Source: Desulfosporosinus sp. FKB (lineage in GTDB: Bacteria; Bacillota; Desulfitobacteriia; Desulfitobacteriales; Desulfitobacteriaceae). From it: DNA of 64,000 nt. A program made the position numbers and the translations under genes. The DNA is taken from contig NZ_NADJ01000040.1 of the NCBI RefSeq assembly GCF_002196705.1, forward strand, positions 1 through 64,000. Direction: 5' to 3'. This document shows, piece after piece, positions 9,422-17,330 of this stretch (the stretch's first letter is position 1; each line of letters begins with the position of its first letter). The notes under the pieces are model-generated. The model did no database searches. It saw nothing but the letters and a program-made list of their open reading frames with translations, and was not told where the DNA came from.

Positions 9422-9448
9422 TTAAGAAGGGCCCTAAGCCCTTCTTAA
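9422..9448 (-). terminator. Stem-loop between khpA and rimM
   Basis: TTAAGAAGGGC and GCCCTTCTTAA form a perfect 11-base stem with a 5-base loop, just after the khpA stop. On the minus strand it is followed by TGTTTTAGG, a poor U tract. It may be a weak terminator lowering rimM-trmD expression or an mRNA processing/stability site. Confidence 0.5.
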
Positions 9449-9450
9449 CA

Positions 9451-9681
9451 TCATTGATCAATGTCCATATGAACTCGGCGACCATCTTTAACGGCAGCGG
9501 CTTTGACCAGCGTACGAATAGCGTTCGCGATCTTTCCTTGTTTTCCGATAACCTTCCCCATGTCTTCAGGAGCGACAGTAAGCTGCAAATGCACGTTCTT
9601 ATCTGTCTCAGACTGAGCAACAAGAACCTGGTCGGGATGATCGACCAAGGCTTTCGCGAGGATTTCAACAAGTTCCTTCAC
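9451..9681 (-). CDS. khpA: KH-domain RNA-binding protein KhpA (YlqC)
   Basis: Small single-KH RNA-binding protein that partners with KhpB/Jag in other Firmicutes. The 76-residue product has the KH motif APEDMGKVIGKQGKIANAIR and the C-terminal RVHMDIDQ. The start GTG 9681 (GGGGGTGG upstream) is preferred to the in-frame codon at 9699. It lies between rpsP and rimM, the conserved rpsP-ylqC-rimM-trmD order. Confidence 0.95.
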   Translation of the reverse strand: MKELVEILAKALVDHPDQVLVAQSETDKNVHLQLTVAPEDMGKVIGKQGKIANAIRTLVKAAAVKDGRRVHMDIDQ

Positions 9682-9705
9682 AGGAACCACCCCCCACACA
9701 CTACT

Positions 9706-9972
9706 CTAGTTCTTGGACTCGTGGAATTTTGTTAAGATACCCGCTTGACTTAACAAAGACTTAGCAGTATTTGAAGGCTGAGCTCCCGTAGAAAGCCATT
9801 TTAAAGCCTTTTCCTCGTCGATGTTTATAACAACAGGGCTCTTTGTCGGATCATAATAACCGATTTGCTCAATAAAGCGTCCATCACGCGGAGCTGAAGA
9901 CTCGGCAATTACCATACGATAGAAAGGATTCTTCTTCGCGCCAATACGGCACAAACGAATTTTCGTAGCCAT
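9706..9972 (-). CDS. rpsP: 30S ribosomal protein S16
   Basis: Small-subunit protein, 88 residues. It opens with [20 protein letters not shown] and has [20 protein letters not shown] and [20 protein letters not shown], all characteristic of S16. ATG 9972 follows AAAGGAGGTG. Part of the ylxM-ffh-rpsP-khpA-rimM-trmD block; 137 bases separate it from ffh, including a hairpin related to the 143-bp repeats. Confidence 0.98.
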   Translation of the reverse strand: MATKIRLCRIGAKKNPFYRMVIAESSAPRDGRFIEQIGYYDPTKSPVVINIDEEKALKWLSTGAQPSNTAKSLLSQAGILTKFHESKN

Positions 9973-10053
9973 CTTTTCACCTCCTTTACAGAATACCCAA
10001 ATTTATAGGACCGTAGTCCTCGACTCAACAAACTCTGCCAACTCTTCGCAGCA

Positions 10054-10076
10054 GACGGGGCACATTTATGTGCTGT
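10054..10076. repeat. Dispersed hairpin related to the 143-bp repeat
   Basis: GACGGGGCACATTTATGTGC followed by TGTC, an imperfect stem with a TT loop, nearly the same as the hairpin heading each 143-bp unit at 16370-16970. The bases after it (CGCTATCTCCCGTC) also resemble that unit. It lies between ffh and rpsP. Confidence 0.6.
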
Positions 10077-10109
10077 CCACCCGCGCTATCTCCCGTCGTT
10101 CCCCGTCCC

Positions 10110-11465
10110 TCAGAAGCCCTTAAACACAGCTTTCTTACCCTTCTTGCCCTTTTTGCCCATTCCGAACATACCCATACCGCCGGAACCCGTCAATTGCTTC
10201 ATCATTTTTTGCATCTGTTCAAATTGCTTTAAGAGACGTCCAACTTCCTGAACGCTTGTTCCACTCCCTTTAGCTATTCTCTTTTTTCGAGAATCTTTAA
10301 TAAGGGCAGGCTTCCTGCGCTCTTCCAAGGTCATTGAGCGTATAATTGCTTCGATGTGAGCGGTGTCTTTCTCATCAATTTTGACATCTTTTAACTGTTT
10401 TCCGACTCCGGGAATCATTTCCAAAAGAGACGACAACGGTCCCATCTTCTTCATCTGCTGCATTTGATCGAGAAAATCATCAAGAGTAAATTCTTGTTTG
10501 CGCAGCTTTTGTTCCATCTCTTTGGCTTTTTTCTCATCAAAAGACTCCTGAGCTTTCTCAATGAGAGTCAGGACATCCCCCATCCCCAAAATCCGAGATG
10601 CCATGCGGTCCGGATGGAAAGGTTCTATGGCATCCATTTTCTCACCGGTACCGGCAAACTTAATTGTGCAGCCGGTAACTGCTTTAATGGATAGTGCTGC
10701 CCCGCCTCGTGTGTCTCCGTCAAGTTTTGTCAGAATGACACCGTCAAGACCGATTTCCTTGTGAAAGGACTCTGCCACATTCACTGCATCCTGTCCAGTC
10801 ATAGCATCTACCACCAACAGGATCTCGTGAGGTTTAACAGCAGTTCTAATCGCCCGGAGTTCATTCATCAATTCTTCATTGATGTGTAAGCGGCCCGCTG
10901 TATCGATAATCACAACATCATGACCATTTTGATTAGCATGGTTTATACTGGCAACCGCAATATCAGCTGGAGGTTCCTGCCCCATAGAAAACACGGGCAC
11001 CTTCATTTGTTCTCCCAAGACCTGCAATTGCTTAATGGCTGCAGGGCGATAAATATCACAAGCCACCAGCAAAGGATGTTTTCCCTGCTTCTTAAGCATG
11101 TTGGCAAGTTTGGCGGCATGGGTTGTTTTCCCGGCACCTTGCAGTCCCAACAGCAAAATCACAGTAGGCGGCTTTGGAGCGATCAGGATTTTTCCTGTTG
11201 CTCCCCCCATCAGGTCAATCATTTCCTCATGGACAATTTTGATCACTTGTTGCGCCGGAGAAAGGGATTCCAAAACGTCTTGCCCAATACAGCGTTCCTT
11301 AACTTTAGCGACGAAGTCTTTAACTACTTTAAAGTTAACATCCGCCTCGAGCAAAGCAATACGCACTTCTCTCATGGCCTCGGTAACATCAGCTTCTTTT
11401 AAGATGCCTTTTCCCTTAAGTCGCTTAAATGTTTCTTGGAGTTTATCGCTTAGTCCTTGAAACAT
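10110..11465 (-). CDS. ffh: Signal recognition particle GTPase Ffh
   Basis: SRP54 homologue that binds SRP RNA and signal peptides and docks with FtsY. The 451-residue protein has the NG domain (G1 GLQGAGKTTHAAKLA near residue 106, DTAGRLHINEELMNEL, TKLDGDTRGGAALSI) and a C-terminal M domain ending in a Gly/Met/Lys-rich tail (GMGMFGMGKKGKKGKK). Start ATG 11465; ylxM lies 60 bases upstream. Confidence 0.98.
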   Translation of the reverse strand: MFQGLSDKLQETFKRLKGKGILKEADVTEAMREVRIALLEADVNFKVVKDFVAKVKERCIGQDVLESLSPAQQVIKIVHEEMIDLMGGATGKILIAPKPPTVILLLGLQGAGKTTHAAKLANMLKKQGKHPLLVACDIYRPAAIKQLQVLGEQMKVPVFSMGQEPPADIAVASINHANQNGHDVVIIDTAGRLHINEELMNELRAIRTAVKPHEILLVVDAMTGQDAVNVAESFHKEIGLDGVILTKLDGDTRGGAALSIKAVTGCTIKFAGTGEKMDAIEPFHPDRMASRILGMGDVLTLIEKAQESFDEKKAKEMEQKLRKQEFTLDDFLDQMQQMKKMGPLSSLLEMIPGVGKQLKDVKIDEKDTAHIEAIIRSMTLEERRKPALIKDSRKKRIAKGSGTSVQEVGRLLKQFEQMQKMMKQLTGSGGMGMFGMGKKGKKGKKAVFKGF

Positions 11466-11525
11466 ATCTTTGGGACACCTCCTGTGTCGTCGCCTCGTAA
11501 ACCTTAGTTCTGGAGCAACTTACTC

Positions 11526-11882
11526 TCAAATATCAAATATATCCTCTATCTTAACGCCAATTTGGCAGTGACGTTCCCAAGCCTCAGGGCTGGAAAAATC
11601 CCGCTTACCTAGCCCCTGCATCAACGTCCGTACTTCCGCGAGCTTCTCCCGTTCCTTCCAAAATCTTTGGACAAGCCCTAGCTTATGTTCGTATTCTTCA
11701 AGTATTTTCTCTGTTCGCTTGAGCAAGTCATGAATCGCTTGGCGACTGATATGTTCCAACCCAGCTATTTCCGCAAGTGAAAGATCCTGTTGGTAATGCA
11801 GATCCCAAACGTTTCGCTGCTTTTCTGTGAGCAGCGGTCCATAAAAATCTGCGAAAAGAGCCATTAAGGCAAGTTTCTCCAT
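11526..11882 (-). CDS. ylxM: YlxM/p13-like helix-turn-helix protein
   Basis: Small SRP-associated protein usually encoded next to ffh. The 118-residue product has a sigma-70 region-4-like helix-turn-helix: [21 protein letters not shown] followed by [21 protein letters not shown] 11882 follows GGGGGAT; an in-frame start at 11903 is less likely. It is the first gene after a strong promoter. In Streptococcus a homologue binds SRP; its molecular role elsewhere is uncertain. Confidence 0.9.
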   Translation of the reverse strand: MEKLALMALFADFYGPLLTEKQRNVWDLHYQQDLSLAEIAGLEHISRQAIHDLLKRTEKILEEYEHKLGLVQRFWKEREKLAEVRTLMQGLGKRDFSSPEAWERHCQIGVKIEDIFDI

Positions 11883-11893
11883 ATCGATCCCCC

Positions 11894-11949
11894 TGTAAAG
11901 CAATTTTACTTTACATTCGAATATTAGACTAAACCCGACGATTTGTCAA
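11894..11949 (-). promoter_or_regulatory. Sigma-A promoter of the ylxM-ffh block, with palindrome
   Basis: Minus strand TTGACA (11949-11944), 17-base spacer, TAATAT (11926-11921): a near-consensus housekeeping promoter. Just downstream, across the expected transcription start, lies TGTAAAG-N8-CTTTACA (11894-11915), a perfect 7-base inverted repeat placed like an operator. No regulator is identified. Confidence 0.8.
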
Positions 11950-11956
11950 GAAGCTA

Positions 11957-13258
11957 TTACCCATTCAAAGCACTTGCAATCCTCTTTGCCCGGATTTCCG
12001 CTTCCTGGCATACCTTGTGGACATCAAGCGTAAGGATTTTCCGTTCCTCCATCAGTATCTTGCCATCGACCATCATTGTGCGTACGTCTCCGGCATGGGC
12101 CACATAGGCTAAATGGGCAGGAATAGAAAACCGGGGATAAAAATGGGGCTGATCCAGATCAACTGTAATAAGATCTGCCTTAAACCCTGGAGCCAACATT
12201 CCTACGTCTTCAAAACCTAAACTTTGAGCGCCGTTAACTGTAGCCATCTCAAGCACTTCATAAGCAGGGAGGGCTGTGGAATTCACCCGAAGTTTTTGCT
12301 GAAAAGCCGCCGAACGCATCTCCCCAAAAAGATCGAGATTATTATTACTGGAGGCTCCATCTGTACCTAAACTTACAACAATTCCCCGAGCACGAAGTTC
12401 TGTAACGGGGGCAGTTCCGCTGTTCAATTTCATGTTGCTTTCCGGATTATGGGCTACACAAACCTTATTGCGTGCTAAAATCTCCATATCGTTCCTGGTC
12501 AGATGGACACAGTGAGCTGCCACTACATGACCGCCAAACAAACCTAACCCCTCTAACCATTCCACAGGAGTCTTCCCATATTGTTCATGAATCATTTTAA
12601 TTTCATCGAGAGTTTCTGCCACATGAATATGAATTCCCACCCCTAAGTCATCCGCATGGGCTTTAACTTGCTGAAGGTAGTCTCCGGAACAAGTATACGG
12701 AGCATGAGGACCAAACATAACCTTAAGCCGTCCTTGACCGGCGCCTTGATAACGCCGAACGAGATCAATACCTTCTTGCAGAGCGCGCTCTCCATTCGGG
12801 CCATTCCCTATAAGTCCACGGGAAAGAACCGCACGAGTACCTGCCTGCAGGACAGCCTCGGCAACCTGATCCATTGAGGCGTACATATCAAGCATCGTGG
12901 TTGTTCCGGAGCGGATCATTTCGCAAAGTGCTAAAGTTGTTCCCCAATAAATATCATCCTCGGTCATCTTATCCTCAAAAGGCCAAACCTTTTCATTTAA
13001 CCAAGGCATAAGAGGAAGATCATCGGCATAGCTCCTTAGCAAGGTCATCGCTGCATGGGTATGAGTATTAATTAAACCCGGCATGACAACATCATTAGGC
13101 AAATTAAGAACTCGATCCGGGGCAAAGTTCTGAGGTGCAGAACCTTCTTCCCCAACCGATATAATCCGATCGCCATCAATGCCAATCTCTCCGCGGGAAT
13201 AAAAGACTTCGGGGCCGGTCATAGGCAAAACCATAGCCCGAATTAGTAGTTTTGACAA
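11957..13258 (-). CDS. mtaD: 5'-methylthioadenosine/S-adenosylhomocysteine deaminase
   Basis: Amidohydrolase that deaminates MTA (to methylthioinosine) and/or SAH. Metal and active-site motifs: PGLINTHTHAAMTLLRSYAD, GVGIHIHVAETLDEI, AAHCVHLTRNDMEIL and VSLGTDGASSNNNLDLF; WLNEKVWPFE is typical of the MtaD group. 433 residues, normal length. It starts with TTG 13258 after AGGGAGTG. It follows mtnA and the phosphorylase in one operon, which favours MTA as substrate. No metal specificity can be read from the sequence. Confidence 0.9.
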   Translation of the reverse strand: MSKLLIRAMVLPMTGPEVFYSRGEIGIDGDRIISVGEEGSAPQNFAPDRVLNLPNDVVMPGLINTHTHAAMTLLRSYADDLPLMPWLNEKVWPFEDKMTEDDIYWGTTLALCEMIRSGTTTMLDMYASMDQVAEAVLQAGTRAVLSRGLIGNGPNGERALQEGIDLVRRYQGAGQGRLKVMFGPHAPYTCSGDYLQQVKAHADDLGVGIHIHVAETLDEIKMIHEQYGKTPVEWLEGLGLFGGHVVAAHCVHLTRNDMEILARNKVCVAHNPESNMKLNSGTAPVTELRARGIVVSLGTDGASSNNNLDLFGEMRSAAFQQKLRVNSTALPAYEVLEMATVNGAQSLGFEDVGMLAPGFKADLITVDLDQPHFYPRFSIPAHLAYVAHAGDVRTMMVDGKILMEERKILTLDVHKVCQEAEIRAKRIASALNG

Positions 13259-13290
13259 GCTCTATCACTCCCTATATTATGCCTATCACC

Positions 13291-14331
13291 TTAAGAACGC
13301 ACCATTAATTTAAGAAGGTTGACTGAATATGGTGCCGTGACAATTCCTTTCTCCGTGATAATTCCCGTAATATATTTCGCCGGAGTAACATCAAAAGCCG
13401 GATTGTAAACGTTAACGTCTTCAGGAGCCATTGGCACTCCGAAACACTCTCTCATTTCTTTAGCCGGTCTTTCTTCGATAGGAATCTCTTGCCCCGTGGC
13501 AACTTTTAAATCAATGGTTGAAGTTGGAGCCGCTACATAAAAGGGAACTTCATGGGCCTGAGCCAAAACCGCTAAGGAATACGTTCCTATTTTATTGGCT
13601 GTATCTCCATTGGCAGCGATACGATCTGCCCCCACTATAACTAAGTCAATTTTGCCTTGCTGCATTAGTGCGCCCGCCATATTATCAGCAATTAATGTCA
13701 CAGGAATTTTGTCATTCATTAGCTCCAGAGCAGTTAGTCTTGCACCCTGTAACAAAGGCCTTGTTTCATCAGCATATACATGAATTGATTTACCGGCAGA
13801 ATAAGCAGTACGAATAACACTTAACGCCGTTCCATATTCTACAGTAGCTAAAGCTCCGGCATTGCAGTGTGTGAGGATATTACCTTTCTCTGGAACAACC
13901 TCATTCCCAAGTTCTCCAATCAATCGATTCATACGCCGATCGTCTTCAGCAATACGGTCAGCTTCCTCGATAAGTACCTTCCTCACTCCATCCAAGTCCT
14001 CAATTTCCCAGCAATCACGCAAACGATCTTCCATTCGGCGCAAGGCCCAAAACAAATTAACTGCTGTTGGACGCGTCTGAGCTAAACGTTCCTGGACCGT
14101 TTCCATAAAGTCTGTCAAACCTTCTCTGGGACCGTTATATTCGAGGGCACCGAGCACATAGCCATAGGCCACTGCAGCTCCTATAGCAGGAGCTCCGCGA
14201 ACTTCCATCTTTTCAATAGCCTCGGCAACTTCCTCATAGGATTTAGCATCTCGGTAGGCCGTTTCTCTAGGTAGCTTGGTCTGATCTAATATTCTCAAGA
14301 CATTTCCCAGCCATTCGATTGATTTCATCAT
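13291..14331 (-). CDS. mtnA: S-methyl-5-thioribose-1-phosphate isomerase
   Basis: Converts methylthioribose-1-phosphate to methylthioribulose-1-phosphate. Motifs: KMEVRGAPAIGAAVAYGYVL, the catalytic cysteine in ILTHCNAGALATVEYGTAL, and the catalytic aspartate in IVGADRIAANGDTANKIGTY. ATG 14331 (or the adjacent ATG 14328) starts MKSIEWLGNVLRILDQT and gives about 346 residues, the usual size; the longer frame to 14412 overlaps the phosphorylase gene. No downstream methionine-salvage genes (mtnB, mtnW, mtnX, mtnD) are in the window. Confidence 0.93.
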   Translation of the reverse strand: MMKSIEWLGNVLRILDQTKLPRETAYRDAKSYEEVAEAIEKMEVRGAPAIGAAVAYGYVLGALEYNGPREGLTDFMETVQERLAQTRPTAVNLFWALRRMEDRLRDCWEIEDLDGVRKVLIEEADRIAEDDRRMNRLIGELGNEVVPEKGNILTHCNAGALATVEYGTALSVIRTAYSAGKSIHVYADETRPLLQGARLTALELMNDKIPVTLIADNMAGALMQQGKIDLVIVGADRIAANGDTANKIGTYSLAVLAQAHEVPFYVAAPTSTIDLKVATGQEIPIEERPAKEMRECFGVPMAPEDVNVYNPAFDVTPAKYITGIITEKGIVTAPYSVNLLKLMVRS

Positions 14332-14344
14332 CCCACCGCCCTTT

Positions 14345-15130
14345 CTAAAACTTACCAGCTTCTTGATTCGCTGAAGGACACCAACAACTCTGTTCAGGAG
14401 ACAAAACCTCAAAGGTTCCCTGGAGGAGTTCAGCGGCCTTCAAACCTAAGTTCTTTAAACTCTCCGTTACTTCAGCATGACTTAAGCGATGATCCGCTAT
14501 CCCAGCGGCTTCATTTGTTACCATTCCGACAGAAGCATAACACATTCCGAGTTCCCGCGCCAAAACGACTTCCGGGACACTTGTCATACCAACCACATCC
14601 GCTCCGAACTGCTGAAACATCCGTATTTCCGCGGGCGTCTCAAATCTCGGCCCTTCTGTACAAACATAACATGCCCCATCCTTAACTACAATCCCTATTT
14701 TTACGGACACATCCAAAACAGCCTTCTTCAGAGAAGGGCAATAAGGTTCAGTCATATCCACATGGAGGACTCCCTGATCTCCGCCTTCAAAAAATGTTTG
14801 GGGACGGCTCTTCGTAAAATCTAAAAACTGACTTAAGAGAACCAGTTCACCCAAGCGGTAATTTCGGGACAGAGAACCGACCGCAGCTGTCGCCAAAATC
14901 TTGCGCACTCCCAAAGAATGCAGAGCCCAAATATTGGCTCTATAATTAACCAAGTGAGGAGGGGTAGCATGTCCACCGCCATGACGGCTTAGAAATACGA
15001 TTTCACGGCCCGCAATCTTCCCAACCATTGGACGAACTGTCCCATAAGGAGTCTCCACCGTAAACAAACATTGATCCGTTAGGGCAAAATTTTCAAGACC
15101 TGTACCGCCAATTAAGGCAAACTGACGCAG
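14345..15130 (-). CDS. Methylthioinosine/methylthioadenosine phosphorylase
   Basis: Phosphorolysis of a methylthionucleoside to a purine base and MTR-1-P. The N-terminus ALIGGTGLENF is the phosphate loop; RHGGGHATPPHLVNYRANIW and TEGPRFETPAEIRMF are family motifs. The purine-contacting position reads VTNEAAGI (Asn about 206), as in 6-oxopurine phosphorylases, not the TDYD of MTA phosphorylases, so methylthioinosine is the likelier substrate. The best-placed start is a CTG at 15130, seven bases after GGAGG; the next in-frame standard start (TTG 15067) would delete the phosphate loop. 261 residues from CTG. It overlaps the Shine-Dalgarno region of the ftsY end. Confidence 0.85.
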   Translation of the reverse strand: MRQFALIGGTGLENFALTDQCLFTVETPYGTVRPMVGKIAGREIVFLSRHGGGHATPPHLVNYRANIWALHSLGVRKILATAAVGSLSRNYRLGELVLLSQFLDFTKSRPQTFFEGGDQGVLHVDMTEPYCPSLKKAVLDVSVKIGIVVKDGACYVCTEGPRFETPAEIRMFQQFGADVVGMTSVPEVVLARELGMCYASVGMVTNEAAGIADHRLSHAEVTESLKNLGLKAAELLQGTFEVLSPEQSCWCPSANQEAGKF

Positions 15131-15132
15131 AA

Positions 15133-16059
15133 TTATCCCTCCTCAGAATTGCCGAAAAGAGCCTCGGCAAAGTCTTTAGGAACAAAGGGACGCAAATCTT
15201 CCATACCTTCACCGATCCCAATCCATTTCACGGGAATTCGCGTTTCCCCCTGAATTCCCAGGACGACGCCCCCTTTTGCCGTTCCATCAAGTTTTGTCAG
15301 CACAATTCCCGTAACCCCGGCAACCTCCTGGAATAACTTTGCCTGCTGCAAGGCATTTTGACCAGTCGTCGCATCTAAAACCAGCAGAACTTCCTGGGGC
15401 GCACCAGGAATTTCCCGCTCAATCACCCGCTTAACCTTCCGCAACTCTTCCATTAAATTCACTTTATTATGAAGACGTCCTGCGGTATCCACAAGGACAA
15501 CATCTAAATCGCGTGACTTTGCTGCCTGCACCGCATCATAAGCAACAGCAGCCGGATCAGCACCTTCACGCTGTTTAATCACCTCAACTCCCGAACGTTC
15601 TCCCCAAACCTCCAATTGATCAATAGCCGCTGCCCGAAACGTATCCCCGGCAGCCAGAACAACACGTTTCCCATCCTTTTTAAAACGATTAGCAAGCTTC
15701 CCGATCGTCGTCGTCTTACCAACCCCATTAACTCCAACAACCAGAATAATACTCGGTCCCCTCGCCGCAAAAGCAATCGTTTCCTCCTCACCTAACAATT
15801 CCACAATCAGCTCTTGAAGAACCTTAGTCAACTCTTGAGGATCAGAAATCTTCCGCTGTTTTACCTCTTTGCGCAAACGTTCAACCAGCTCCATGGAGGT
15901 ATTAACTCCAACATCTGAACGAATCAATACCTCTTCCAATTCCTCAAATAACTCTTCATCAATTTTTTTATAACCGGTAAAAATTTGCTCAACTTTTTCC
16001 ACGAAATTTTGACGTGTTTTCGTTAGACCAGCCTTCAGCTGCGAAAAAAAACCTGCCAT
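15133..16059 (-). CDS. ftsY: Signal recognition particle receptor FtsY
   Basis: SRP receptor GTPase at the membrane. The 308-residue form starting at ATG 16059 (MAGFFSQLKAGLTKTRQNFV) has the N domain, G1 VVGVNGVGKTTTIGKLANRF, the insertion box AAGDTFRAAAIDQLEVW, DTAGRLHNKVNLMEEL and TKLDGTAKGG. There is no acidic A domain, as in Bacillus. The frame is open to 16107, but the chosen start fits the family. In most Firmicutes it directly follows smc; here 1,265 bases of repeats intervene. Confidence 0.96.
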   Translation of the reverse strand: MAGFFSQLKAGLTKTRQNFVEKVEQIFTGYKKIDEELFEELEEVLIRSDVGVNTSMELVERLRKEVKQRKISDPQELTKVLQELIVELLGEEETIAFAARGPSIILVVGVNGVGKTTTIGKLANRFKKDGKRVVLAAGDTFRAAAIDQLEVWGERSGVEVIKQREGADPAAVAYDAVQAAKSRDLDVVLVDTAGRLHNKVNLMEELRKVKRVIEREIPGAPQEVLLVLDATTGQNALQQAKLFQEVAGVTGIVLTKLDGTAKGGVVLGIQGETRIPVKWIGIGEGMEDLRPFVPKDFAEALFGNSEEG

Positions 16060-16085
16060 ACTATACGATGCCACCCTCCCATATC

Positions 16086-16100
16086 GTGATTCGAAATCAC
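16086..16100 (-). repeat. Small palindrome in ftsY leader
   Basis: GTGATT-TCG-AATCAC on the minus strand, 27 bases upstream of the ftsY start and close to its purine-rich ribosome site. It may affect translation initiation; no known family recognised. Confidence 0.35.
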
Positions 16101-16210
16101 AATTCACAGACCGAAATCAGACATAGATGGTATCACTCATTTTGTATGTCGTTTTCGCTCAAATCATGCCAAAAACAAAATACTGATGAATTGTTTACCA
16201 TATATACCAT

Positions 16211-16239
16211 ATCTTTATGTAGCCAAAATAGCAAGTCAA
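16211..16239 (-). promoter_or_regulatory. Possible ftsY promoter
   Basis: Minus strand TTGACT (16239-16234) and TAAAGA or AAAGAT at 16-17 bases. It lies on the ftsY side of the repeat block, where a promoter would be needed if the block stops smc transcription. The -10 match is mediocre. Confidence 0.35.
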
Positions 16240-16362
16240 AAAGGGGTCGGTTTTATTGTTGCTAAACCAATCCCTATAATATAACTCAAAAAACTCCATT
16301 ATATTCAGTCAGGAGAACTCTCTCTACTTACCTTGTCCTCTCACTGTCCCCTGGTCCGTTCC

Positions 16363-17075
16363 AAAACAGACGGCGCACATTTATGTGCCGTCACCCCAAA
16401 TTCCGTCTCCCGTTTTCGTTTCCTAAGACGACTCCAGGCAAGGACGGATTCCTTAACTCCTTCTTTATTTGAACCAAACAAAAGAGAGCTATCTCCCGAT
16501 CCACCCAGAACAGACGATGCACATTTATGTGCCGTCACCCCAAATTCCTCTCCCGTTTTCGTTTCCTAAGACGACTCCAGGCAAGGACGGATTCCTTAAC
16601 TCCTTCTTTATTTGAACCAAACAAAAGAGAGCTATCTCCCGATCCACCCAGAACAGACGGTGCACATTTATGTGCCGTCACCCCAAATTCCTCTCCCGTT
16701 TTCGTTTCCTAAGACGACTCCAGGCAAGGATGGATTCCTTAACTCCTTCTTTATTTGAACCAAACAAAAGAGAGCTATCTCCCGATCCACCCAGAACAGA
16801 CGGTGCACATTTATGTGCCGTCACCCCAAATTCCTCTCCCGTTTTCGTTTCCTAAGACGACTCCAGGCAAGGATGGATTCCTTAACTCCTTCTTTATTTG
16901 AACCAAACAAAAGAGAGCTATCTCCCGATCCACCCAGAACAGACGGTGCACATTTATGTGCCGTCACCCCAAATTCCTCTCCCGTTTTCGTTTCCTAAGA
17001 CGACCCGTGGACAAGGACGGATTCGTTAAATCTTTCATCATTTGACCCAAACAAAAGAATTATATCCCCGATTCG
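16363..17075. repeat. Tandem array of 143-bp repeats with hairpin heads
   Basis: The motif GCACATTTATGTGC recurs at 16375, 16519, 16662, 16805 and 16948: spacings of 144, 143, 143 and 143. Units 2-4 differ at only one or two positions (for example C/T in AAGGA(C/T)GGATTCC); unit 1 has one extra G and a different left flank; unit 5 decays after about 16999. Each unit begins with a hairpin, GACGG(T/C)GCACAT-TT-ATGTGCCGTC, with one bulged base. Open frames cross the units, but 143 is not a multiple of three, so the frame changes each unit and coding is unlikely. The low divergence suggests recent amplification. Confidence 0.95.
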
Positions 17076-17130
17076 CCCAAAATTCCGTCTCCACCGTTTC
17101 TCCCGTCCCCCGACCCAAGTCCGAGACGCA

Positions 17131-17330
17131 GCATGATACGGGAGTGAGGTCTTTACGTGAGCAGATTAGCAAACTCCGTGAAAGCGACCCCAGACACGGG
17201 GCGGTGCACAGGGATGTGCACCGCCGCCATAGCGCCATGGACGGCGCTTATGGCGGGAACCCCGCTCCCCAAAGAAAAAGCTTGAGCGGTAGTTTGCTCT
17301 GCGAACGTATGACCGAGCGACGTATCATGC
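17131..17330. repeat. 200-bp imperfect palindromic element overlapping the smc stop
   Basis: Ends are exact inverted repeats, GCATGATACG (17131-17140) and CGTATCATGC (17321-17330). Further in, GCAGATTAGCAAACT matches AGTTTGCTCTGC inverted with a 2-3 base difference. The centre holds two strong stems: GGCGGTGCACA-N4-TGTGCACCGCC (17200-17225) and GCCATAGCGCC-N6-GGCGCTTATGGC (17226-17254). The smc TGA (17325-17327) lies inside the right terminal repeat. As RNA it would fold extensively and could also act as the smc terminator. It contains no credible ORF. Resembles a non-autonomous palindromic element; no family recognised. Confidence 0.85.

Noticed and set aside
16333-16998. Series of 61-78 codon open frames on both strands through the 143-bp repeats
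   Set aside because: The repeat length is not a multiple of three, so each frame is just the repeat read in turn; no ribosome sites or protein-like conservation between frames.
16363-17075. Tandem array considered as a CRISPR
   Set aside because: There are no unique spacers: the whole 143-bp unit repeats. No cas genes in the window.
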